NCBI RefSeq assembly: GCF_030159255.1
Contig: NZ_BSCT01000033.1
Location: 1-64,000 of the forward strand
DNA: 64,000 bases
DNA from: Bradyrhizobium sp. SSBR45G
GTDB lineage: Bacteria > Pseudomonadota > Alphaproteobacteria > Rhizobiales > Xanthobacteraceae
Direction of reading: 5' to 3'
Shown here: piece by piece, positions 49,453-56,257 of the stretch
Position numbering within the stretch: the stretch's first letter is position 1
How the letters are laid out: every line of letters starts with the position of its first letter
The notes under the pieces: generated by a model
Told to the model about the DNA's origin: nothing
What the model saw: the letters and a program-made list of their open reading frames with translations, nothing else
Databases searched by the model: none
Position numbers and translations under genes: made by a program

Positions 49453-50286
49453 ATGATCATCCAGCACATCGCAGCCTTCACCGACGGATCACGCGGCGGC
49501 AATCCGGCGGGTGTCGTCCTTTGCGAGGCGCTGCCCGAGGCCGCCACCATGCAGGCGATGGCGGCTGACATCGGCTATTCGGAAACGGCGTTCGCGGCGC
49601 CGGCCGGGGAGTCATGGCGGGTGCGCTATTTCGCGCCGCAGGCCGAGGTGGATTTCTGCGGCCATGCGACCATTGCGCTGGGCGCCGCGCTCGCCAGGCA
49701 TCAAGCCTCCGGTACGTTTGCGCTCACGCTCAATCATGCCGACATCACCGTCGATGGCCTTCATTCCCCGACGGAGTGGAGCGCTGCGTTCCGCTCGCCG
49801 CCGACGCTGACGCGCGCGCTGACATCTGCTGACCTCGACGAAGTTCTTGACCTGTTCGGACTGTCGCAAGACGACCTCGATCCGCGTATCCCGCCCGTCA
49901 TCGCCCATGCCGGGATGGATCACCCGATCATTGCGCTGCGCGACCGCGGCCGCCTCGCTGCCATCAGGTACGACTTCGCCAGAGGCGAGGCGCTCGCGCA
50001 GCGCGAGCGCTACTGCACCTTCGCCCTCCTGCACGCCGAGACGCCGCAACTGTTCCACGCGCGCAACCCGTTTCCGTTCGGCGGCGTCTACGAGGACCCG
50101 GCGACGGGCGCTGCCGCTGCGGCGCTCGCCGGCCATCTGCGCGAACTCGGTTGGCCGACCGCGGAGCCGATCGTGATCCGGCAGGGCGAGGATATGGGCG
50201 TGCCCTGCGGCCTAAGGATCGATCTCGACGGGCCGGCCGGCGCGCCAGTCAGGGTGTCCGGCAGCGTGCGCGAGATCCCCGTGTGA
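49453..50286 (+). CDS. PhzF family isomerase/epimerase-like protein
   Basis: This 277-residue PhzF-fold enzyme has GNPAGVVLCEALPEAATMQA at the N-terminus, the catalytic Glu in IGYSETAFAA, VDFCGHATIALGAALARHQA, and YEDPATGAAAAALAGHLREL in the second half. Family members isomerise trans-2,3-dihydro-3-hydroxyanthranilate or related small acids; no phenazine genes are nearby, so the substrate is unknown. The ATG is preceded by AGAGGCCCC. Its FMN reductase neighbour follows after 105 bp. Confidence 0.9.
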   Translation: MIIQHIAAFTDGSRGGNPAGVVLCEALPEAATMQAMAADIGYSETAFAAPAGESWRVRYFAPQAEVDFCGHATIALGAALARHQASGTFALTLNHADITVDGLHSPTEWSAAFRSPPTLTRALTSADLDEVLDLFGLSQDDLDPRIPPVIAHAGMDHPIIALRDRGRLAAIRYDFARGEALAQRERYCTFALLHAETPQLFHARNPFPFGGVYEDPATGAAAAALAGHLRELGWPTAEPIVIRQGEDMGVPCGLRIDLDGPAGAPVRVSGSVREIPV

Positions 50287-50391
50287 TCTGATCCGGGATG
50301 CCGGCGCAGGGCCGCCGTGCACCGGGTTTGCAACGAGGGCGCGGCGCGCCTTCCGTCGAGGTACGGCCGGGTCGTGACGAAAGAGGACAAC

Positions 50392-50967
50392 ATGCCACCG
50401 CAAGACGCGCTGGTGATCGTTCTGATCAGCGGCAGCCTGCGCGCCCGCTCGGCCAGCAGCGCAGCGATCGCGACCGCGGCCGAGCTCGCGCCAGCCGGTG
50501 TCGCGCCGGCGATCTATGCGGGGTTCGGCGAGCTGCCGCATTTCAATCCCGACCACGATCGTGATCCGCTGCCCGAGCAGGTCGTGCGACTGCGCGACCT
50601 GCTCGGGCGCGCCCGGGCGATCATGCTCTCGACCCCCGAATATGCCGGCTCGCTGCCGGGCAGCTTCAAGAACATGATCGACTGGACCGTCAGCGCCGGC
50701 AGCCTCTATCAGCGCCCGGTGGGGTGGATCAATCCCTCGGCCCATGGCGGCGCGCAGGACGCCCATGCCGACCTGCGCACCGTGCTGGAGCGTGCCGGCG
50801 CGACGATCGTCGAGGAGGCCTGCGTCGCCGTACCGCTGCCGCCGGCGGCCTTGACCACCGATGGCCGCGTTGCCCCGCCTGAGATTCGCACTGTCATCGC
50901 CGGCGCGATGACCGCGCTGGCGCGCGCGGCAGCAGCGCGTGATGAGACCACGAACGCGTCATCCTAG
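50392..50967 (+). CDS. NADPH-dependent FMN reductase family protein
   Basis: This 191-residue flavodoxin-like enzyme has LISGSLRARSASSAAIATAA (FMN phosphate loop) and STPEYAGSLPGSFKNMIDWT, the hallmark of the NADPH:FMN/azo/quinone reductase group. The ATG at 50392 has GAGGACAAC upstream; a GTG six codons earlier is possible. Such enzymes reduce FMN, quinones or chromate, and the actual acceptor is unknown. Confidence 0.88.
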   Translation: MPPQDALVIVLISGSLRARSASSAAIATAAELAPAGVAPAIYAGFGELPHFNPDHDRDPLPEQVVRLRDLLGRARAIMLSTPEYAGSLPGSFKNMIDWTVSAGSLYQRPVGWINPSAHGGAQDAHADLRTVLERAGATIVEEACVAVPLPPAALTTDGRVAPPEIRTVIAGAMTALARAAAARDETTNASS

Positions 50968-51022
50968 CCGTCATCACGCCGGCGAGGAGCCCCGACCGAT
51001 TTTTCCGCCGACACCAGGACTC

Positions 51023-51478
51023 TCATGCAGGAGGGGCGGCCTTCGCATCGGCTTCGGCGAACACCGCCTTGGCTGCGAACAGGCCGTTGAGCGCGGCGGG
51101 AAAGCCGGCATAGACCGCCATCTGCATCATCACCTCGGTGATCTCCTCGCGGCTGAGACCGACGTTGAGCCCGGCATGGATGTGCACCTGGAGCTGCGGG
51201 CTGGCGTTGCCGAGCGCCGTCAGTGCCGCGATGGTCGCGATCTCGCGGCTGCGCAGGTCGAGGCCGGGGCGGGAATAGATGTCGCCGAACGGAAACTCGA
51301 TGATGTAGGTCGCGAAGTCAGGCGCGATGTCGGCGAGCGACGCGATCACATTGTGTCCGGCGTCGCCGTCGATTCTATCGAGCGCGCGCCGGCCGCGCGC
51401 CAGCCGGTCGTGCTCGTCGATCGCGCCGGTCTTCGTCGTGCCCGCCGTCGGGGATGGGCTCGGAATGGATTGCGTCAT
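51023..51478 (-). CDS. Carboxymuconolactone decarboxylase family protein
   Basis: This 151-residue helical protein of the CMD/AhpD superfamily reads LRSREIATIAALTALGNASP, LQVHIHAGLNVGLSREEITE and VMMQMAVYAGFPAALNGLFA. It lacks the AhpD CxxC pair, so it is more like the gamma-carboxymuconolactone decarboxylase group than a peroxiredoxin reductase. Its start lies 104 bp inside the 3' end of the upstream merR gene, in another frame. It is almost surely the target of that MerR regulator. The substrate is unproven. Confidence 0.87.
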   Translation of the reverse strand: MTQSIPSPSPTAGTTKTGAIDEHDRLARGRRALDRIDGDAGHNVIASLADIAPDFATYIIEFPFGDIYSRPGLDLRSREIATIAALTALGNASPQLQVHIHAGLNVGLSREEITEVMMQMAVYAGFPAALNGLFAAKAVFAEADAKAAPPA

Positions 51479-51842
51479 GATCACTCGTCCTCTCGCTGCT
51501 GCCGGTATAGCCGGCGATCTTGCCGTCGAGAACGAGAAGGCAATCCTGCAACGTGGCGACCCGCGCCCGGACCGCGTCACGATGGCGCTCCAACAGCCGG
51601 CGCCGCTCCGGCTCGCTGGCGGCGCCGCCTGCCCGCAGTTCAGCATAGCGCAGCATGTCCCGGATCGGCATTCCCGTGGCCTTGAGGCGGCCGAGGAATT
51701 CGATCCAGGACAGGATCGATGCGTCGTAGTCCCGCTGGCGGGCATGATCGCGACCGGCCCTGGGCAGCAGCCCGATCCGCTCGTAGTAGCGGATCGTGTG
51801 GGCCGTCAGCCCCGACTGTCTGGCCAGCTCGCCGATCTTCAT
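51375..51842 (-). CDS. MerR family transcriptional regulator (AdhR/NmlR-like)
   Basis: The 155-residue regulator has an N-terminal MerR helix-turn-helix (MKIGELARQSGLTAHTIRYY, ERIGLLPRAGR), the two-helix wing, and a coiled-coil dimer helix (SEPERRRLLERHRDAVRARV to DCLLVLDGKIAGY). No Cys-rich metal loop is seen, so it is of the aldehyde/electrophile-sensing type rather than metal-sensing. The last about 34 residues (after GSSERTSD) are Arg/Asp/Pro-rich and overlap the next gene by 104 bp, so they may be a read-through tail after loss of the original stop. It would be autoregulated from the 19-bp-spacer promoter upstream. Confidence 0.87.
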   Translation of the reverse strand: MKIGELARQSGLTAHTIRYYERIGLLPRAGRDHARQRDYDASILSWIEFLGRLKATGMPIRDMLRYAELRAGGAASEPERRRLLERHRDAVRARVATLQDCLLVLDGKIAGYTGSSERTSDHDAIHSEPIPDGGHDEDRRDRRARPAGARPARAR

Positions 51843-51872
51843 GCTTGCCTCATCTCATTCACGACGCCAGGC

Positions 51873-51903
51873 AGGCTACGGGTTCGAGCGCGCTCTAAGT
51901 CAA
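51873..51903 (-). promoter_or_regulatory. MerR-type promoter/operator with 19-bp spacer
   Basis: On the minus strand TTGACT (51903-51898) and TAGCCT (51878-51873) are separated by 19 bp, the over-long spacing typical of MerR-activated promoters. The spacer carries the near-perfect dyad TTCGAGCGCGCTCTAA (51883-51898), which matches the style of AdhR-like boxes. The merR ATG follows about 31 bp downstream. This is a strong sign of autoregulation and coexpression of merR with the CMD gene. Confidence 0.75.
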
Positions 51904-51913
51904 GCGTCAATCA

Positions 51914-52672
51914 TCACGCGCCGTTCCGGCGCGCCCGCGCCCACACCGCGAAGGCCACGATCAGCGCGGCAGCCAGCGCAAACCACGTGATCGCGTATTG
52001 CATGTGCTCGTCGCGCAGATGCGGCGACAGCGGGCCTGGCTTGGGGATGCCGTTGTCCGGCACCGGCGTTTCCAGATCGATGTAGAACGGCGCGACCTCG
52101 CCCCAACCGAGCGTCCTGGCCATGGCGTGATGATCCCTGGTGAACCACAGGCGCTTGTCGCGGTTCTCGGCGGCGGTGAGCAGGCCCGCAGCTTCGGGGA
52201 AGCGCAGATAGCCGGTGATGGTCACCGGCTCGCCGGTGACCAGCTTGGCGGCGGCGCGATCCTGAACGCTGCGCTCCTGCATGGTGTTGGCGACGAAGCC
52301 GGCATCGATCACCACCGTTTCACCCGATCCGAGCCGCGCCGGCAGGAAGGCCCAGGTGCCGGGGCCGGAGACGTCCTCGCGCACGGCGGAGCCGGCGCTG
52401 TAGACCATGGCGTCCGGCAGCTTGGCGTAAGCAGCGGTGAAGCTGACGCGGCGGAATTCGTCGCGCTCCGGCGTCAGCGCGCGCCATTCGCTTGGAGGCG
52501 GCAGCGGCGCTGGCGCAGCCGCGACGCGATCGGTGAGGGCTGCGATCAGCGCGTGCTTCGCGGCGCGGCGCTGCAGCTGCCAGACGCCGAGGCCGATGAA
52601 CAGCGCGACCATCAGGACCGTGAACGCGGCGAAGGCGCGGGAGGAGGTTTTGCGGCTGGGCGCACTCGTCAT
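51914..52672 (-). CDS. SURF1 family cytochrome oxidase assembly protein
   Basis: The 252-residue inner membrane protein has the typical SURF1 topology: one helix at each end (AFAAFTVLMVALFIGLGVWQ and YAITWFALAAALIVAFAVWA) and a periplasmic domain. Family motifs are LGVWQLQRRAAKHALIAAL, VVIDAGFVANTMQERSVQDR, WGEVAPFYIDLETP-like sequence, and HMQYAITWF near the end. It helps insert heme a into subunit I of aa3 oxidase. It is the last gene of the oxidase cluster. Confidence 0.93.
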   Translation of the reverse strand: MTSAPSRKTSSRAFAAFTVLMVALFIGLGVWQLQRRAAKHALIAALTDRVAAAPAPLPPPSEWRALTPERDEFRRVSFTAAYAKLPDAMVYSAGSAVREDVSGPGTWAFLPARLGSGETVVIDAGFVANTMQERSVQDRAAAKLVTGEPVTITGYLRFPEAAGLLTAAENRDKRLWFTRDHHAMARTLGWGEVAPFYIDLETPVPDNGIPKPGPLSPHLRDEHMQYAITWFALAAALIVAFAVWARARRNGA

Positions 52673-52722
52673 CGCGGAGTTGCCCGCGAGTTCATCGACT
52701 CTCGGCCGGCGCGGACGGTGTG

Positions 52723-52749
52723 CCCCCCTCCCCCTTGCGGGGAGGGGGG
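52723..52749. repeat. Single arm of G/C-rich repeat family F
   Basis: CCCCCCTCCCCCTTGCGGGG and the following GAGGGGGG form a hairpin matching the 40-bp arms at 20387-20584. It lies between SURF1 and the DUF983 gene, in a 127-bp gap. Confidence 0.7.
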
Positions 52750-52799
52750 CGCACCTTCAACGCCGCGTAGATGGTCGGCTCGAACGCGCATGCTCCGCC

Positions 52800-53189
52800 T
52801 CATTGCGGCGTCTTGTCCACCAATCGTCCCGGCGCAGCCTTGTGGTGGAATTGCAGGGCGATCAGCAGCGACTTCATGGCGCGGAGCGGGAGCAGCGTCG
52901 TCACCAGGATCAATGGTCCCCACAGCGCGGCGTGGACCCAGAACGGCGGCTGGTACTTGACCTCGACGATCAGGGCGGCGCCGACCACGATGGCGCCGGC
53001 GAGCATCATGATGAAGATCGCCGGGCCGTCGCCGGTGTCGATGAAGGCATAGTCCAGGTCGCAGGACTCGCAGCGCTTGCGCAGATTGAGGAAGCCCTCG
53101 AACAGCTTGCCCCGGCCGCAGCGCGGACAGCGGCAGGCGAGCCCGCGCAGCACGGTCTGGGCCAGGGAGACGGGCGGATGAGCGGTCAT
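52800..53189 (-). CDS. DUF983 family membrane protein
   Basis: The 129-residue protein has a zinc-ribbon-like CxxC...CxxC at the N-terminus (RCPRCGRGKLFEGFLNLRKR, CESCDLDYAF) followed by two membrane helices (AIFIMMLAGAIVVGAALIVE; LWGPLILVTTLLPLRAMKSL). DUF983 genes regularly sit between coxC and SURF1 in alphaproteobacteria, suggesting a role in oxidase assembly. The ATG at 53189 suits the family length. The exact function is unknown. Confidence 0.9.
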   Translation of the reverse strand: MTAHPPVSLAQTVLRGLACRCPRCGRGKLFEGFLNLRKRCESCDLDYAFIDTGDGPAIFIMMLAGAIVVGAALIVEVKYQPPFWVHAALWGPLILVTTLLPLRAMKSLLIALQFHHKAAPGRLVDKTPQ

Positions 53190-53350
53190 GATGTTTGCCC
53201 CAGGGCTGCCGGACGCAACGCCTCGTGGTGATGGAACCGGAGGCCACGAAAGCAGATCACGTTGGATCGGCCGGCGGTGCCCCAACGAAAAAGGGCGACC
53301 CGGCGGCCGCCCTCATCGTAACACGTTCGACGGAATTCGCGCGTGCCGCT

Positions 53351-54208
53351 TTAGTGCGCGCCGTGCGCCATCGCCTCGGCGCCGTGGCCCCAGACGTAGA
53401 TGCAGATGAACAGGAACAGCCACACCACGTCGACGAAGTGCCAGTACCAGGCGGCGAACTCGAAGCCGAGATGCTGCTTCGGCGTGAAGTGGCCGGCATA
53501 GGCGCGGATCAGGCAGACTAGCAGGAAGATGGTGCCGACCAGCACGTGGAAGCCGTGGAAGCCGGTCGCCATGAAGAAGGTCGCGCCGTAGACGTGGCCG
53601 GCGAACGAGAACGTCGCGTGGCTGTACTCGTAGGCCTGCACGCAGGTGAAGGTCGCGCCGAGCAGGACGGTGAGGATCAGGCCGTATTTCAGGCCCTTGC
53701 GGTCGCCCTCGAGCAGCGCGTGGTGCGCCCAGGTCACCGTGGTGCCCGAGGTCAGCAGGATCAGCGTGTTGAGCAGCGGCAGGTGCCAGGGATCGAAGGT
53801 CTCGATGCCCTTCGGCGGCCAGACGCCGCCGAACAGCGCGTCGCGGGTGGCCTGCACCTCGAAGTTCGGGAACAAGGCGGCGTTGAAATAGGCCCAGAAC
53901 CAGGCGACGAAGAACATCACCTCGGAGGCTATGAACAGGATCATGCCGTAGCGGTGATGCAGCTGCACCACGCGGGTGTGGTCGCCCTTGTACTGGGCTT
54001 CCTTGATGACGTCGCCCCACCAGCTCGCCATGGTGTAGAGCACGCCGATGGTGCCGATGCCGAACACGATCGGCGCCGCGCCGAACATCTTGTGCATCCA
54101 GCCGATCGCGCCGAACGCCATGATGAAAGCCGAGACCGAGCCGACGAACGGCCACGGGCTCGGGTCGACGAGATGGTAGTCGTGATGCTTGGCGTGCGCC
54201 TCAGCCAT
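53351..54208 (-). CDS. coxC: Cytochrome c oxidase subunit III
   Basis: This 285-residue inner membrane subunit of the aa3 oxidase has seven predicted helices, starting MAEAHAKHHDYHLVDPSPWP and followed by FVGSVSAFIMAFGAIGWMHK. It shows the family motifs FIASEVMFFVAWFWAYFNAA, TGFHGFHVLVGTIFLLVCLI, and FEFAAWYWHFVDVVWLFLFI. It supports proton uptake and stability of the core. The ATG has GGGGAG 11 bases upstream; a longer frame start is not needed. Confidence 0.97.
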   Translation of the reverse strand: MAEAHAKHHDYHLVDPSPWPFVGSVSAFIMAFGAIGWMHKMFGAAPIVFGIGTIGVLYTMASWWGDVIKEAQYKGDHTRVVQLHHRYGMILFIASEVMFFVAWFWAYFNAALFPNFEVQATRDALFGGVWPPKGIETFDPWHLPLLNTLILLTSGTTVTWAHHALLEGDRKGLKYGLILTVLLGATFTCVQAYEYSHATFSFAGHVYGATFFMATGFHGFHVLVGTIFLLVCLIRAYAGHFTPKQHLGFEFAAWYWHFVDVVWLFLFICIYVWGHGAEAMAHGAH

Positions 54209-54295
54209 GGCAAGTCTCTCCCCAGATCGATGCCGGTCGCCCCGGCACGTCGTCATTCAACAGTGATGGTCTCCGCATCCCGGAAGTCCGCGCCA

Positions 54296-54973
54296 TCACA
54301 GATTGCCCCGCGGCTTGTCCGGCTCGCCCGCGGCCACCGGCTTGGCAGCATCGCGGATGGGATAGAAGGTGTAGGACAGCGTGATCGTCTTCAGCGAATC
54401 GTTCTCTGGATCGGCCGTGATCGCCGGATCGACATAGAACACGACCGGCATCTCGCGGGTCTCGCCCGGGGCCATGGTCTGCTCGGTGAAGCAGAAGCAG
54501 TTGATCTTCTGGAAATAGGAGCCCGAGGTCAGCGGCGTCACGTTGTAGGCGGCCTGCGCCATCGTGGTGCGCGCCGACTGGTTGGTGACGGTGTAGTAGA
54601 CCGTGACCACCTCGCCAATCGCAACCTCGATCTCGGTCTTTTCCGGCTCGAACTTCCAGGGCAGGCCGCCGGCGACGTTGGCGTCGAACCGCACCGCCAT
54701 CCGGCGCGCCAGCGGCGCACCCGACGGCGCATGGGTCGCCACCTGCGTGGTGCCGTTGAAGCCGGTGGCGCGGCAGAACCAGTTGTAGAACGGCACGGCC
54801 GCATAGGAAGCGCCGACCATCAGCACCACGACGGCGCCGCAGATGCCGCCGACCAGCGCATCGCGGCCGACGCCACGGCGCGGCGCGGCGGCGCCCTGGG
54901 CGACCTGCGCGTGCGTCGGAACGGTCTGGTCGGCTTTGTCCATGATCTCGGCCTGCCTCACACCATCCTGCAT
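54296..54973 (-). CDS. ctaG: Cytochrome c oxidase assembly protein CtaG/Cox11
   Basis: The 225-residue copper chaperone inserts CuB into subunit I. Its single N-terminal helix (VGGICGAVVVLMVGASYAAV) anchors a periplasmic immunoglobulin-like domain with the copper motif KINCFCFTEQTMAPGE and FYVDPAITADPENDSLKTIT near the end. The ATG follows directly after the coxF stop; an internal ATG ten codons on (MDKADQ) is an alternative start. Confidence 0.95.
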   Translation of the reverse strand: MQDGVRQAEIMDKADQTVPTHAQVAQGAAAPRRGVGRDALVGGICGAVVVLMVGASYAAVPFYNWFCRATGFNGTTQVATHAPSGAPLARRMAVRFDANVAGGLPWKFEPEKTEIEVAIGEVVTVYYTVTNQSARTTMAQAAYNVTPLTSGSYFQKINCFCFTEQTMAPGETREMPVVFYVDPAITADPENDSLKTITLSYTFYPIRDAAKPVAAGEPDKPRGNL

Positions 54974-55150
54974 CTACATCGGCCGTTTCAGCACCACCGG
55001 TCCCTTGACCATGGTGACGGCGAAGAACAGCACCACCAGCACGCCGAGCGCCAGCGCGATCGCAATCGAGCGGCGGCGCCGGCTGCGCAGCTGCGCCTCG
55101 GTGAGGACGATGCCCTCGGGCTCATTCGGATCGGCCATTGCGGTTGCCAT
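54974..55150 (-). CDS. coxF: CoxF-like small membrane protein
   Basis: This is a 58-residue gene with a strong RBS (AGGAAAGC) before the ATG. It encodes a short polar, Glu-rich N-terminus (MADPNEPEGIVLTEAQLRSR), a run of arginines (RRRR), and one membrane helix SIAIALALGVLVVLFFAVTM, ending KGPVVLKRPM. Its stop codon touches the ctaG start. CoxF occurs at this position between ctaB and ctaG in many alphaproteobacterial oxidase operons; its function is not settled. Confidence 0.85.
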   Translation of the reverse strand: MATAMADPNEPEGIVLTEAQLRSRRRRSIAIALALGVLVVLFFAVTMVKGPVVLKRPM

Positions 55151-55171
55151 GCTTTCCTGCCCCGCGCTTCG

Positions 55172-56110
55172 TTACCAGATCAGCGGCGCGATCATGCGCG
55201 CGATGGCCTCGAGCCCGAGCGTCGCGAACAGCGCGAACAGATACAGGATGGAGAACGCGAACAGCTTGCGGTTGGCGCGCAGCGAGGCCGAGCGCTCACG
55301 CTTGCGGAACACCTCGATCGCGAGCCACAGCATGCCGGCGCCAAGCGCCAGCGAGACGATGCCGTAGACGGCGTCGAAATAGCCGAGCGGCCAGGGCGCC
55401 AGCGCGACCGCCACCAGCACGATGGTGTAGAGCAGGATCTGCAGCCGGGTCGCATCGGGACCGGCGACCACGGGCAGCATCGGCACGCCGGCGCGGGCGT
55501 AATCGTCGGTGCGGAACAGCGCCAGGGCCCAGAAATGCGGCGGGGTCCAGAAGAAGATGATCAGGAACAGCCAGAGCGGCTCCGGCGCGATCGATCCGGT
55601 GGCCGCGGCCCAGGCCACCACCGGCGGCAGCGCGCCGGCGGCGCCGCCGATCACGATGTTCTGCGCGGTCCAGCGCTTCAGCCACAGCGTGTAGATCACG
55701 ACGTAGAAGAAGATCGTGAAGGCGAGCAGCGCGCCGGCGAACCAGTTGACGAGGATGCCGAGCGTCAGCACCGAGAAGAACGACAGCGTGATGCCGAAGG
55801 CGAGCGCCTCCTGGCGGGTCACGCGCCCCCGCGGGATCGGGCGGTTGGCGGTGCGCGACATCAGCGAATCGATGTCGCCTTCCAGCGCCATGTTGAGCGC
55901 GCCAGAGGCGCCGGCGCCGACCGCGATTGCCAGCAGCGAGGTGATCGCGAGCACCGGATGGAAATGGCCGGGGGCGATCAAGAGACCGATCAGCGCCGTG
56001 AAGATCACGAGCGACATCACCCGCGGCTTCAGCAGCGCGAGATAGTCACCGACATCGGCCTCGGAAATCCGCGGGCCGACGGCGATGGCGTTCTGATCAA
56101 TGACCGACAC
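55172..56110 (-). CDS. ctaB: Protoheme IX farnesyltransferase (heme O synthase)
   Basis: This 312-residue, nine-helix inner membrane prenyltransferase converts heme B to heme O, the precursor of the heme A used by the aa3 oxidase. Family motifs are LKPRVMSLVIFTALIGLLIA, GALNMALEGDIDSLMSRTAN (Asp-rich site with N/D-x-x-x-D), RPIPRGRVTRQEALAFG, and TPPHFWALALFRTDDYARAG. The GTG at 56110 (MSVIDQN) suits the family start; a TTG six codons upstream is less likely. It is upstream of coxF and ctaG. Confidence 0.96.
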   Translation of the reverse strand: MSVIDQNAIAVGPRISEADVGDYLALLKPRVMSLVIFTALIGLLIAPGHFHPVLAITSLLAIAVGAGASGALNMALEGDIDSLMSRTANRPIPRGRVTRQEALAFGITLSFFSVLTLGILVNWFAGALLAFTIFFYVVIYTLWLKRWTAQNIVIGGAAGALPPVVAWAAATGSIAPEPLWLFLIIFFWTPPHFWALALFRTDDYARAGVPMLPVVAGPDATRLQILLYTIVLVAVALAPWPLGYFDAVYGIVSLALGAGMLWLAIEVFRKRERSASLRANRKLFAFSILYLFALFATLGLEAIARMIAPLIW

Positions 56111-56215
56111 GGCGAATCCAGACTTCAATTCAAAGGAGCTGAACCAATGCGCTACAGCACTTTGGCTTCGGATATCCGGTCGGTGCGCCGCACGACGCGC
56201 CGGCCGGCAGATGTC

Positions 56216-56242
56216 GATGCGGCGCCGGAGCGGCGCCGCATC
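56216..56242 (-). promoter_or_regulatory. Perfect hairpin in the coxA-ctaB intergenic region
   Basis: GATGCGGCGCCG and CGGCGCCGCATC form a perfect 12-bp stem with a GAG loop, starting 16 bases after the coxA stop codon. No T run follows, so it is more likely a 3'-end stabiliser or processing site than a full terminator. It would keep coxB-coxA mRNA more abundant than that for the assembly factors. Confidence 0.55.
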
Positions 56243-56257
56243 GGAGGCCGTCGGGGC

